A DNA stretch of 64,000 bases from Candidatus Eremiobacterota bacterium (GTDB lineage Bacteria > Vulcanimicrobiota > CADAWZ01 > Ess09-12): the NCBI GenBank assembly GCA_031082125.1, contig JAVHLM010000005.1, positions 1-64,000 of the forward strand, given 5' to 3'. Below the pieces are notes generated by a model, which was given only the letters and a program-made list of their open reading frames with translations, had not been told where the DNA came from and made no database searches. Shown here one piece after another: positions 1 to 8,949 of this stretch (positions within the stretch are counted from its first letter, which is position 1; each line of letters opens with the position of its first letter). Both the position numbers and the translations under genes were made by a program.

Positions 1-3
1 TGA

Positions 4-486
4 TTCATTGCCTCCCGATTACAATATACTTTTGAAATTGGCTGCGTAACTCGTGTTACTAATATAGAACTGATTGAACACCTGTTTTGGCCAAAAGATT
101 TTATTCTGTTCAGCCACAGGTCTCTGCGAAAAAATGGCCTGCTTATTTGCACAACACCAAATATAAAAGGATTTGATTTGCTCTTGCTTGGCAGGCTATC
201 CGATAATATTGGCGGCCCGGAGCATCTTAACTATTTTAACATTGATTCACTCTGCCATTTGCTGCAAAGATGCGGTTTTAGCATCATTGAGACTCTTACT
301 CCGGGGAGACTTGATGTTAATATTGTAAGAAACAAGATAAAGGAAAACGAAACAGACTTACTGGCCAATCCCTTTATGAAGTATATTTTAACTGAGGCAA
401 AGGATGAGGCTATAGATTCTTTTCAAAGATTTCTATCGAAGAACCGGCTTTCGTCTCATATGTGGGTAGTGGCACAGAAGAACTGA
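4..486 (+). pseudogene. SAM-dependent methyltransferase, C-terminal part
   Basis: This is the C-terminal half of a class I SAM-dependent methyltransferase. The open frame shows IELIEHLFWP (the acidic E-x-I-E-H region) and NGLLICTTPN, followed by SDNIGGPEHLNYF, a pattern common in methyltransferases of polysaccharide clusters. An in-frame TGA occupies bases 1-3. The frame just after it does not read like the expected motif I region, while the +1 frame there (DSLPPDYN) does. The gene is therefore either frameshifted near bases 30-50 or damaged upstream. It ends 2 bases before the next gene, consistent with one operon. The family is clear; whether it is functional cannot be judged from this fragment. 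Confidence 0.6.
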
Positions 487-488
487 TT

Positions 489-2384
489 ATGAGCAGTGCC
501 TTGATTTTTCCTCTTCTCACCCCTTATTCATATTTCACTTTCATTCTTGCCCAGAAACTTGCCAAAAAAGATATCTACTATACGGAGATTAGCAGGGAAT
601 TCAAAGACACCAAGGCCGTAGTTGAGCGTCTGGAAAAGAACAATATAAAATGGATAAAGAAATATTACAAGAGCAACTATGAGCATCAGAAGTATTATTT
701 CATAGCCGATAGTTTCACAGAGATAATCTATAACAGATTTTTCGAATCGCAGTTTTTTAAAATATTGAATAAAGATTTTCTAAATGATGCTGTGCTGATG
801 AAAAAAGCGGAAGTAATGTGGAAAAAGATCATATATGAATATCTTGAAAACCTGTCTCAGCAATATGCGGCTGCAGAATACCTCACTGAAAATGGTCATT
901 ATGACAATGCAATAATAATAACCTATGAAATTGCAGCAAACATGTTGAAGCCTCATGCCAACCACAAAATTATATTTAATGTGATCCCCTTGTCATACTT
1001 TGTTTTAAAGGATTTATCGTCAATATTGAAGCTTCTGTTCAGGATGAATAAGAAAGGAGCCATAACAAATAACAAGTCATTAGAAACAACAGAAGGAAAG
1101 CCGTTAGATTTTCCTGCCTACAAGGTGGCCTTTTTCCCTCATCAGGGGATCTATTATGGCAATCTGTTTGTGAAAGATCAATTTTATAGTGATGATGAAT
1201 CTTCAGAACTGCATAAATCAAAAATCCTCCATGTATCAATAAATGAAATCAATGAGGACTATATTGGCAGAGCGCTTCAGTATTACAGGGATTTTAAAAT
1301 TCCCGTCGTTGATTTGGTCGAGATCGGTTATAGCAATAAGAAATGTTACTTGCAGAGCATGATGTTTTTGATGCAAAAACCATTTTCCCTTATAAGGGAA
1401 ACTTTTCGGTGGGGGCTTGAGCTGATTTTCCTTTTTGTGCTTACTTTTTTCAGGGTTCAATGTTTTCTTTCTGTTCTGAGCAGATTTAAAAATCTGAAAC
1501 TGGTAATGGTTGGCTATGATTTTCTTTTCCCCCCTGCCCTCTCATTGGCTCTTGCGCTTCTCAGAATCCATGTATGTGCAGTGCAGGAGAGATTTATTAT
1601 GGCTTTTATGCCCAATACACGATTTGTCGTAGATTGCTATTTTGCCGCTGGTCCGGTTGTCAAGGAAAAAGGGTGTAAGCACTCATATATTGGTGACTTT
1701 ATTTATACAGGGCTTCCAAGAGCTGATAATCTTTTCTTATATGAGAAAGAACACATTAGCGATTCGAAATATGATGAGATAAAGAAAAAATACCGATTGG
1801 TACTTGCGCTTGACTATTTTCTTCCAAGAGATGATGTTGAAGATATATCGTTCCCGCACCAGAAAGTCTCCCAGATGCGCCAGTTCTACAATGACCTGAT
1901 AAAGCTTTCCGTTGAATTTCCAGATTTGTATATAGTAATAAAGGGAAAAGAGATAGAATCCTATAAAAGCCATTATATAGCAGACATTGTGGAAAAAATA
2001 GAAGGGCTTCCCAATATGGAGATAGAGACGGATCTTGATAAATACAATCCATACTATATTGGAGAAAAGGCGGACTTGACGATAGCTTGTCATACCTCAC
2101 TGTGTGATGAACTTCTTGCTGCCGGCAGAAAAGTCATATTTTATGAAGCCACCGATTATATGGAGACTTATTTTACCTATGAAGACCTGCCAATCATTGT
2201 AAAAGATTATGAGGTTTTGAGAAACAATGTGAAATATTTTATTGAGGGGGTGTACCTCGACTCGAAAAGAATCGAGAGATTAAAAGCCTATTATAGTAAT
2301 TGTTATCATGGGAAGGTGAAAGAAACAATAAGAAGACATATAATTAATTTCTTAGAGAAGAAAGATAGAAACAAGGATTGTTGA
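489..2384 (+). CDS. GT-B-like surface polysaccharide transferase
   Basis: This 631-aa protein is probably a cytoplasmic or membrane-associated glycosyl- or glycerophosphate-type transferase. The C-terminal half carries GLPRADNL near residue 420, like the G-x-P-R-x-D-x-L signature of the CDP-glycerol glycerophosphotransferase superfamily. It also has ADLTIACHTSLCDELLAAG near 545, matching the nucleotide-binding end of GT-B enzymes. Residues about 305-365 are very hydrophobic and may bind the membrane. The N-terminal 250 residues are not recognised. I chose the ATG at 489 because it follows the previous stop by two bases. It is the first intact gene of the glycan operon. Donor and acceptor cannot be told from sequence. 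Confidence 0.6.
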   Translation: MSSALIFPLLTPYSYFTFILAQKLAKKDIYYTEISREFKDTKAVVERLEKNNIKWIKKYYKSNYEHQKYYFIADSFTEIIYNRFFESQFFKILNKDFLNDAVLMKKAEVMWKKIIYEYLENLSQQYAAAEYLTENGHYDNAIIITYEIAANMLKPHANHKIIFNVIPLSYFVLKDLSSILKLLFRMNKKGAITNNKSLETTEGKPLDFPAYKVAFFPHQGIYYGNLFVKDQFYSDDESSELHKSKILHVSINEINEDYIGRALQYYRDFKIPVVDLVEIGYSNKKCYLQSMMFLMQKPFSLIRETFRWGLELIFLFVLTFFRVQCFLSVLSRFKNLKLVMVGYDFLFPPALSLALALLRIHVCAVQERFIMAFMPNTRFVVDCYFAAGPVVKEKGCKHSYIGDFIYTGLPRADNLFLYEKEHISDSKYDEIKKKYRLVLALDYFLPRDDVEDISFPHQKVSQMRQFYNDLIKLSVEFPDLYIVIKGKEIESYKSHYIADIVEKIEGLPNMEIETDLDKYNPYYIGEKADLTIACHTSLCDELLAAGRKVIFYEATDYMETYFTYEDLPIIVKDYEVLRNNVKYFIEGVYLDSKRIERLKAYYSNCYHGKVKETIRRHIINFLEKKDRNKDC

Positions 2385-2397
2385 GGAGAAAACAAAT

Positions 2398-3369
2398 ATG
2401 TTAGACGACAAGGTTATCTTACTGACGGGGGGTACTGGATCATTCGGTCAGAAGTTCGTTGAAATGGCGCTGAAAAGACACAACCCAATGGTGATTCGTG
2501 TCTATAGCAGGGATGAGCTCAAACAATGGGAAATGATGAAGCTATATGGCAACGAATCACAAGTTCGGTTCTTCATAGGCGACGTGAGAGACAAAGACAG
2601 ACTCGACAGGGCAATGGATGGCGTCGATATGGTAATTCACGCTGCAGCATTAAAGCAGGTGCCTTTTTGTGAATATAACCCTATCGAAGCGGTAAAGACC
2701 AATATTTTAGGAGCTCAGAACATTATTGAGTGCGCTATTGATCACAACATACCAAAGGTGGCTGCCATAAGCACCGATAAAGCTGTAAGCCCCGTGAATT
2801 TGTATGGTGCGACAAAAATGTGCATGGAAAAATTGCTTATTGCTGCAAATGCTTATGTCGGAGGAAAAAGGCAGACAAGAATGTCCTGTATTCGTTATGG
2901 AAATGTTGTCGGGAGCAGGGGAAGCGTAATCCCTTTATTTCTGGAGCAGAAGAATACAGGAAAGATAACGATCACTCATAAGGAGATGACAAGGTTCTGG
3001 ATTACTCTGGAGCAGGGAGTTGAATTTGTCATAAAAAGCGTTTCCATCATGCACGGAGGTGAAGTGTTTATTCCCAAAGTGCCAAGTATGAGAATTATGG
3101 ACCTGGCTGAAGCAATTGCACCTGATTGTGAAATAGACTTTGTGGGGATAAGGCCCGGAGAAAAAATTCATGAAAGCCTGCTTACCGCAGATGAAGCCCG
3201 TCATTCATTGGTGTTTGACGATTGCTTCATAATTGAGCCTGAACATACCTGGTGGAACAGAGATAAGATCACAGGAGGCAAAGAGCTGCCAGAGGGGTTC
3301 TGTTATGAAAGTGACAAGAATGATTGGTGGCTTTCCAAGGATGAACTGCAGAAAATGATAAGCGAATAA
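2398..3369 (+). CDS. pseB: UDP-GlcNAc 4,6-dehydratase/5-epimerase (inverting), PseB
   Basis: This 323-aa enzyme performs the first step of pseudaminic acid synthesis. It converts UDP-GlcNAc to the UDP-4-keto-6-deoxy-L-arabino intermediate. The N-terminal Rossmann motif GGTGSFGQKF (residues about 10-19) binds NADP. STDKAVSP and YGATKMCMEK (catalytic Tyr-x-x-x-Lys, near 141) are typical of the inverting short-chain dehydratase family. Length matches the family. A purine-rich Shine-Dalgarno (GAGGAG) precedes the ATG, and the stop overlaps the pseC start by one base. The adjacent aminotransferase supports PseB over other dehydratases. Confidence 0.93.
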   Translation: MLDDKVILLTGGTGSFGQKFVEMALKRHNPMVIRVYSRDELKQWEMMKLYGNESQVRFFIGDVRDKDRLDRAMDGVDMVIHAAALKQVPFCEYNPIEAVKTNILGAQNIIECAIDHNIPKVAAISTDKAVSPVNLYGATKMCMEKLLIAANAYVGGKRQTRMSCIRYGNVVGSRGSVIPLFLEQKNTGKITITHKEMTRFWITLEQGVEFVIKSVSIMHGGEVFIPKVPSMRIMDLAEAIAPDCEIDFVGIRPGEKIHESLLTADEARHSLVFDDCFIIEPEHTWWNRDKITGGKELPEGFCYESDKNDWWLSKDELQKMISE

Positions 3370-4526
3370 TGAGACTCATTCCTTACGGCCACCATTCCGT
3401 TGACCCATCAGACATTGATGTGGTCCTGGCTGTGCTCAGATCTGATTGGCTTACTCAGGGACCCCGTATCGAAGAATTCGAAAGAGCATTATGTGAGTTT
3501 GCTGGAGCACACTATGCAGTCGCCTTTTCACATGGAACGGCAGCTCTGCATGGTGCTTGTTATGCGGCAGGTATAGGGAAAGAAGATGAGGTCATCACCT
3601 CACCAAATACTTTTGTGGCAACTGCAAATAGTGTGCTTTACTGTGGCGGAAAGCCCGTGTTTGCTGATATTGAGGGAGAAACATTAAATATAAATCCGGC
3701 AGAAATAGAAAAAAGGCTCACTACTCATACAAAAGCCATAATGCCGGTTCATTTTGCGGGAAATCCCTGCGATATGGAAAAGATTGATTTTATTGCGAAA
3801 AAGAATAACTTGATGGTCATAGAGGATGCGGCTCATGCATTGGGCTCAATATATAGAAACTCTCCCATAGGAGCCTGCAAATATTCAAATTTTGCAGTAT
3901 TCAGCTTTCATCCGGTGAAAGCAATCGCCACAGGCGAGGGCGGTGCAGTTCTTACCAATGATAGGGAGTTTTATCAAAGACTGCTATTATTCAGGAATCA
4001 CGGTATAACGAAGGAATCTGATAAATTTCAGTACAGGGAGGATTCTGATGGCCCCTGGTACTATGAGATGCAGGATCTTGGTCATAATTTCCGTCTTACA
4101 GATATTCAGGCTGCATTGGGATTGTCGCAGATGAAGAAATTGAAGAGCTTTATTCTGAGAAGAAGAGAAATTGTTGAAAAATATAATAGTGTGTTTCAAG
4201 AATTGGACTTTGTAAGGATTCCCGTTGAAGCAGATGATTCTTTCTCGGCCTATCATCTTTTTGTTCTCCAGATAGATTTTGAGAGATTGAACAAAAGAAG
4301 AAAAGATGTAATGGATGAATTGTTGAAACGTTCAGTTGGCACACAAGTTCATTATATTCCGGTTCATCTTCAGCCTTATTACAGGAATAAATACGGCTAC
4401 AAGCGTGGTGACTATCCCGTATCGGAGAATTATTACAGCCGGGCGCTTACAATTCCGCTCTTCCCTAAAATGACTGATGCCGAAGTGGATTATGTCATAC
4501 AGAACGTCCTGCAGGTATTGAGATAA
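3369..4526 (+). CDS. pseC: UDP-4-keto-6-deoxy-sugar aminotransferase, PseC
   Basis: This 385-aa protein is a PLP-dependent DegT/DnrJ/EryC1 aminotransferase that adds the 4-amino group to the PseB product. The PLP lysine is in FSFHPVKAIATGEGGAV (Lys near residue 184). EDAAHALGS carries the Asp that contacts the pyridine ring, and FSHGTAALHGA is the phosphate-binding region. The start codon overlaps the pseB stop and the next gene begins directly after its stop, so translation is probably coupled. Specificity for the L-altrose series is inferred from the pseB neighbour. Confidence 0.9.
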   Translation: MRLIPYGHHSVDPSDIDVVLAVLRSDWLTQGPRIEEFERALCEFAGAHYAVAFSHGTAALHGACYAAGIGKEDEVITSPNTFVATANSVLYCGGKPVFADIEGETLNINPAEIEKRLTTHTKAIMPVHFAGNPCDMEKIDFIAKKNNLMVIEDAAHALGSIYRNSPIGACKYSNFAVFSFHPVKAIATGEGGAVLTNDREFYQRLLLFRNHGITKESDKFQYREDSDGPWYYEMQDLGHNFRLTDIQAALGLSQMKKLKSFILRRREIVEKYNSVFQELDFVRIPVEADDSFSAYHLFVLQIDFERLNKRRKDVMDELLKRSVGTQVHYIPVHLQPYYRNKYGYKRGDYPVSENYYSRALTIPLFPKMTDAEVDYVIQNVLQVLR

Positions 4527-5378
4527 ATGAGCAACAGAGGAATTATTATTCAGGCGAGAGCTTTATCTTCAAGGTGCCCAGGTAAGATTTTCAGGTATTT
4601 ACCCGATGGAAGCGGAATAACTGTGCTTGAGCAGGTGATTAGAAGAGTAAAAAGAGTGAAGGGTGCAAAGGTAATTATTGTTGCGACATCATGCCGGCAA
4701 GAAGATGATGAAGTGATAAGACTGGTTCAAAACGAGAATGTACTGAGTTTCAGAGGCAGCGAAGAGCACGTCCTGTCGAGGTTTTATCTTGCAGCGTCTT
4801 CCTGTGAATTGACTGATATAATAAGAATTACTGCAGATTGCCCCTGCATTGACCCAATGATCATTGATGAGCTCATTCAAAATCACGTAAGGCGGGGAAT
4901 GGATTACACCAGTAACACCCTGAAAAGAACTTTCCCCCGGGGGCTTGATGCTGAAGTAATATCTTTTAGTGCTTTGGAGAAAGCTTACAAAAATGCAAGT
5001 GAAGATTTTGAACAGGAACATGTGACTCCTTATATTTACAGGAGCCATCCAGAGCAGTTTCATGTCATGAACCTGGAAGCAGAAGGAAGGATAAATAATC
5101 CATCAATCAGAGTGACTCTTGATACTGAAGAGGATTACGCGCTTTTATGTGCAGTTTATGATTATCTGTATGATGAAGCAACTCTTTTCAGAACAGCAGA
5201 TATTATAGATCTGTTTGAAAAGAAACCCTGGCTTTCCCTGATCAATAAAAGGATTAATCAAAAAAGCTTGACCTCTTCAATTGAAGAAGAGTATAAAGAG
5301 GCTTTGGATCTTATGGAGCGGAACGGTCTGAAAAAAGCCAGGAAATTTATCATAGAGCAAGTGGGAAAATATGCATAG
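4527..5378 (+). CDS. pseF: CMP-pseudaminate cytidylyltransferase, PseF/SpsF type
   Basis: This 283-aa nucleotidyltransferase probably activates pseudaminic acid with CTP. The N-terminus IIIQARALSSRCPGK is the nucleotide-binding loop (Q-A-R-x-x-S-x-R-x-P-G-K) of the SpsF/NeuA-like family. RITADCPCIDP contains the acidic metal-binding residues. The protein is longer than a minimal PseF by a helical tail of about 40 residues after position 240. It starts immediately after the pseC stop and overlaps the next gene by 8 bases. SpsF-type and PseF-type enzymes are hard to separate by eye. Confidence 0.82.
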   Translation: MSNRGIIIQARALSSRCPGKIFRYLPDGSGITVLEQVIRRVKRVKGAKVIIVATSCRQEDDEVIRLVQNENVLSFRGSEEHVLSRFYLAASSCELTDIIRITADCPCIDPMIIDELIQNHVRRGMDYTSNTLKRTFPRGLDAEVISFSALEKAYKNASEDFEQEHVTPYIYRSHPEQFHVMNLEAEGRINNPSIRVTLDTEEDYALLCAVYDYLYDEATLFRTADIIDLFEKKPWLSLINKRINQKSLTSSIEEEYKEALDLMERNGLKKARKFIIEQVGKYA

Positions 5379-6153
5379 GTTCGGCCTTAAGCTCTGGTCA
5401 ACCAATGAGAATTATGTTATGGAAGCGCAGAAACTTTTTGCCGCTGATTATTTCAGCTATATTGAGCTTTTTGTTGTGCCGGGTTCATTCGGGAAATGCA
5501 TTACACTGTGGAGAAACATAAAGGCTCCCTTTGTGATTCATGCTCCCCATTACATGAGTGGCCTGAATCTGTCACAGTATTCAGATCGGCAATCAAATTT
5601 TGCAATGATCAGAGAAGTCATGGAATTCGCTGATATGTTAAAAGCTGATGAAATAATATTTCACCCGGGTGTGGGAGGAGATATTCAGGAGACAATTGCT
5701 CAGCTCAAAGATATTAATGATCAACGAATACTCATAGAGAATAAGCCTTACCGTGCCATTGTTGATGAATTGACATGCAATGGGAATTCTCCCGAAGATA
5801 TTAAATTGGTTATGGATAACACGGGCTGCGCTTTCTGTCTTGATATCGGACATGCAATATATTCTGCAAATTTCAGAAAAGTGGATCCGTGGGAGTATTT
5901 TAATAAATTCCTGGAATTAAGACCAGTGATGTATCATTTAACTGACGGTGATTTTCAGGGAGTGACTGATCAGCACAAGCATTTTGGAGAGGGCGATTTT
6001 CCAATAGAGAGAATATTAAAGACAATTCCTCAAGACTCAAGAATTACCATTGAAACAAAAAGAGAATCTGAAATATCCCTTGATGATACAATGGAGGATG
6101 TGGAATATTTGATGAGAATCTGCAATTGTTCAGGATCTGATGTAAAGGCCTGA
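5371..6153 (+). CDS. Endonuclease IV-like TIM-barrel metal hydrolase/isomerase
   Basis: This 260-aa protein has the AP-endonuclease-2/xylose-isomerase-like TIM barrel fold. The ligand set of an endonuclease IV trinuclear zinc site appears in order: His in IHAPHY (near 51), His in IIFHPG (near 97), Glu in LIENK, Asp and His in CLDIGHA, His in MYHLTD, Asp-x-His in DQHKHFGEGDF, and Glu in TIETK. The DQHKHFGEG segment resembles the endonuclease IV signature. It lies inside the pse operon at the place where a UDP-sugar hydrolase (PseG) would be expected, and no PseG is visible. I infer a sugar-nucleotide hydrolase or sugar isomerase role rather than DNA repair. Confidence 0.7.
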   Translation: MHRFGLKLWSTNENYVMEAQKLFAADYFSYIELFVVPGSFGKCITLWRNIKAPFVIHAPHYMSGLNLSQYSDRQSNFAMIREVMEFADMLKADEIIFHPGVGGDIQETIAQLKDINDQRILIENKPYRAIVDELTCNGNSPEDIKLVMDNTGCAFCLDIGHAIYSANFRKVDPWEYFNKFLELRPVMYHLTDGDFQGVTDQHKHFGEGDFPIERILKTIPQDSRITIETKRESEISLDDTMEDVEYLMRICNCSGSDVKA

Positions 6154-6164
6154 TAGTGAGTCCC

Positions 6165-6710
6165 ATGATCAATTTAAGAAAGAGCTTTGAATTCGAAGAG
6201 GTGAGCCTCATCAATTTTATTCATCTTAAAGTACAGGAAAGAGAGATGGTGCTGAACTGGAGAAATAACGAGGTCATTAGGAAATGGATGTATAATAGTG
6301 AGATCATATCAATGAAGGAGCATCTTGAATTCCTGGCCGGCTTGAAATCCTCTGACCATATGCATTATTGGCTGGTATGGACAAGAGAAAGCGGTTATAT
6401 CGGGGTAATATCACTTAACAAAATAAACAAGCTTCATAAGAATGCGTATATTGGAATATACTCAGATCCAGACAAAAAAGGAATAGGCACAATACTCATT
6501 CGGATGGTCTTCCGTCTTGCATTTCAAATCGCTTGTCTTCATACATTGAAGCTGGAAGTGATTGAAGACAATCTGAGAGCCTTGGAGTTTTACAGGAAGA
6601 ATGGCTTTATCGTAGAGGGAACACTGAAAGAATTTGTTTTTATGGATAATGGATGGAAAAATGTGATAATTATGGGAATTACTCAAAAGGAAATAGACAA
6701 TGGCCTTTAA
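6165..6710 (+). CDS. pseH: GNAT acetyltransferase, PseH
   Basis: This 181-aa GNAT N-acetyltransferase probably acetylates the 4-amino group of the PseC product with acetyl-CoA. MVLNWRNNEVIRKWMYNSE is the usual start of sugar GNATs of the RimJ/PseH type. IGIYSDPDKKGIGTILI is the acetyl-CoA loop, and RALEFYRKNGFIVEG is the conserved C-terminal core. I prefer the ATG at 6165 to the GTG at 6156, although the latter cannot be excluded. The gene overlaps pseI by 11 bases. Confidence 0.85.
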   Translation: MINLRKSFEFEEVSLINFIHLKVQEREMVLNWRNNEVIRKWMYNSEIISMKEHLEFLAGLKSSDHMHYWLVWTRESGYIGVISLNKINKLHKNAYIGIYSDPDKKGIGTILIRMVFRLAFQIACLHTLKLEVIEDNLRALEFYRKNGFIVEGTLKEFVFMDNGWKNVIIMGITQKEIDNGL

Positions 6711-7749
6711 GATGGCAGGACAGACTATCGGAGATGATAATTCTTGTTTCATAGTTGCTGAATTGTCTTCAAACCATGCAAAAAATCTGGAAATAGCAAT
6801 CAACACCATAAAGGCAATCAAGGAATCCGGCGCTGATGCGGTCAAATTACAGACATACACGCCAGAGAGCATGACACTAAAAAGTGAAAAAGACTTTTTC
6901 AGGATCAGGCAGGGGACTATTTGGGATGGGAAGACTCTCTATGACCTGTACGAGGAAGCTTATACTCCATGGGAATGGCATTCAAAACTGAAAACCGCTG
7001 CCGAAGAGCTTGGTCTTGTCTGTTTCTCTGCTCCCTTTGATAAGGCTGCTGTTGATTTTCTGGAGGATTTGAATTTTCCTGCTTATAAGGTGGCATCTTT
7101 TGAGATAACAGATATCCCATTGATAAGATATATTGCATCAAAGGGCAAGCCAATAATACTCTCAACAGGTATAGCCAATTTATCGGAGATAGAGGAGGCC
7201 GTGAATGTCTGCAGAAGTCAGGGAAACCTGCACATTGCATTGTTAAAATGCACATCGGCCTATCCGGCGCCATTTGATGAAATCAATTTGAAAACGATCC
7301 CCGATTTATTGAATACTTTCAATGCCGTTATCGGGCTTTCAGACCATACCATGGGCTATTCAGTGGCAATTGCCTCAATTGCACTTGGAGCAAAAATCGT
7401 AGAAAAGCATTTTATTCTGGATAGGAGTCTCAAGACGCCTGATGCTTCCTTTTCAATGGAACCGCATGAATTCAGAGCGATGGTAAGCTCTATTAAAGAA
7501 GCTGAGAAGGCAATGGGTAAAGTAAGCTATGACCTCACTGAAAGCACCATGAAATCAAGGGAGTTTGCACGTTCTCTTTTTGTGGTGCAGGATATACAAT
7601 GCGGTGATGTCTTCACAGAGGAAAACATTCGCTCTATCCGGCCAGGATTCGGTCTGCACCCAAGATATCTTGATTCAGTGCTCGGAAGGAAATCGCATGG
7701 TGCGCTCAGTGCAGGGACACCTTTACAATGGGAAATGATAGACAAGTAG
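6700..7749 (+). CDS. pseI: Pseudaminic acid synthase, PseI (NeuB family)
   Basis: This 349-aa synthase condenses the 2,4-diacetamido-trideoxy hexose with phosphoenolpyruvate. VAELSSNHAKN, GADAVKLQTYTPESMT, GLSDHTMGYSVAIA and VEKHF are conserved active-site segments of the NeuB TIM barrel. A SAF (antifreeze-like) domain follows from about residue 285 (LFVVQDIQCGDVF to AGTPLQW). Starts at 6700 or 6712 are both possible; 6700 gives coupling with pseH. Choice of PseI over NeuB or LegI rests on the pse neighbours. Confidence 0.9.
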   Translation: MAFKMAGQTIGDDNSCFIVAELSSNHAKNLEIAINTIKAIKESGADAVKLQTYTPESMTLKSEKDFFRIRQGTIWDGKTLYDLYEEAYTPWEWHSKLKTAAEELGLVCFSAPFDKAAVDFLEDLNFPAYKVASFEITDIPLIRYIASKGKPIILSTGIANLSEIEEAVNVCRSQGNLHIALLKCTSAYPAPFDEINLKTIPDLLNTFNAVIGLSDHTMGYSVAIASIALGAKIVEKHFILDRSLKTPDASFSMEPHEFRAMVSSIKEAEKAMGKVSYDLTESTMKSREFARSLFVVQDIQCGDVFTEENIRSIRPGFGLHPRYLDSVLGRKSHGALSAGTPLQWEMIDK

Positions 7750-7806
7750 CCGTTTCCCGAAAGCATCAGAAAACTCCACAAAAGCTCAACGCAGGAGAAA
7801 GATAGA

Positions 7807-8949
7807 ATGAGATATTGCACAAAATGCATCATGCCTGATACAAGGCCTGAGCAGGTTTTTGATGAAGCGGGAGTTTGTGATGCCTGCCGATCCTGGAAGA
7901 AGAGAAGTACAGAAATTGACTGGGAGCAGAGAAAGAGAGAATTCGAAGAAATCCTGAGTAAGTACAGAAATCGTGAGGGAACCTGGTGGGATTGTATCAT
8001 TCCCGTTAGTGGCGGGAAAGACAGCTGCCATCAGGCATATACGATGAAATATATGTTCGGTATGAATCCTCTCCTTGTAAACTTTATCCCCTGTGAAATG
8101 ACGGACATCGGGCTCAAAAATGTCTTATTTCTTCGTGATTTGGGTTTTGATATCATTCAGGTAGGAGCGAACAGGAAAATATACAGGCAGATGGTCCGGA
8201 AGGGTTTCTTTGATCTCGGAGATTGTTGCTGGCCTGAACATATAGGGATTTTTACTGCACCGGTGAGAGTTGCTGTTCAATACAGAATCCCTCTGATAAT
8301 ATGGGGTGAAAATCCTCAGTTTGATTATGGAGGCCCTGCCTCGAAAAGAGAGAGCAACTACCTGGATCGTAATTGGCTGGAGCAGTTTCAGATGTTGGGT
8401 TACAGGATATCCGACCTGTATGAGGAAGAAGAGTTTGAAAAGAAAGACCTGCTTGTTTTTGAATACCCTTCAGATGCTGAATTGAGAGAAGTAGGGGTAA
8501 CAGGTCTCTTCCTGGGGTACTATACAAAATGGAATGCCAATGACCATGTCAAAAAAATGTCGGCTCTTGGATGGAATGCCAATCCTGACGGTCCGGTGGA
8601 GGGAGCGTATTATGATTATGAAAATCTTGATTGCAAGTGGATAGCGGGTCTCCATGATTATATGAAGTTCATAAAATATGGCTACGGGAGAGCCACGGAT
8701 CAAATGTGCATTGAAATAAGAAGCGGGAGACTTGAACGGCAGAAGGCATTGAAAATGGTGAGAGAATATGAGGGGAAAATACCAAGGAAATATATGCCGG
8801 ATTTTTTGAGATTTATTAATTGTTCGGAGGAAGATTTTTTCAGAACGCTCACCAGGTTTACGCATAGAAAGATTTTTGTGAGAAACAGTGATGGATCATT
8901 CAAACGTGACAAAAATGGAGAACTGATAAAAATTGATTACGGTTATTGA
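7807..8949 (+). CDS. pseA: N-acetyl sugar amidotransferase, PseA/WbpG family
   Basis: This 380-aa ATP-pyrophosphatase-type amidotransferase probably converts an N-acetyl group to an acetamidino group. The PP-loop is PVSGGKDSCHQ (near residue 68). CTKCIMP and CDAC at the N-terminus form a likely zinc site, as in the WbpG family. The length is usual. The next two genes, hisH- and hisF-like, are the known partners that supply ammonia, as in Pseudomonas wbpG-hisH2-hisF2. It overlaps hisH by 17 bases. In a pse cluster the likely product is an acetamidino form of pseudaminic acid. Confidence 0.88.
   Translation: MRYCTKCIMPDTRPEQVFDEAGVCDACRSWKKRSTEIDWEQRKREFEEILSKYRNREGTWWDCIIPVSGGKDSCHQAYTMKYMFGMNPLLVNFIPCEMTDIGLKNVLFLRDLGFDIIQVGANRKIYRQMVRKGFFDLGDCCWPEHIGIFTAPVRVAVQYRIPLIIWGENPQFDYGGPASKRESNYLDRNWLEQFQMLGYRISDLYEEEEFEKKDLLVFEYPSDAELREVGVTGLFLGYYTKWNANDHVKKMSALGWNANPDGPVEGAYYDYENLDCKWIAGLHDYMKFIKYGYGRATDQMCIEIRSGRLERQKALKMVREYEGKIPRKYMPDFLRFINCSEEDFFRTLTRFTHRKIFVRNSDGSFKRDKNGELIKIDYGY

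Noticed and set aside
5371-6153. DNA-repair endonuclease IV (Nfo)
   Set aside because: The metal-site residues fit, but the operon position and shorter, divergent sequence favour a sugar-nucleotide or sugar substrate.
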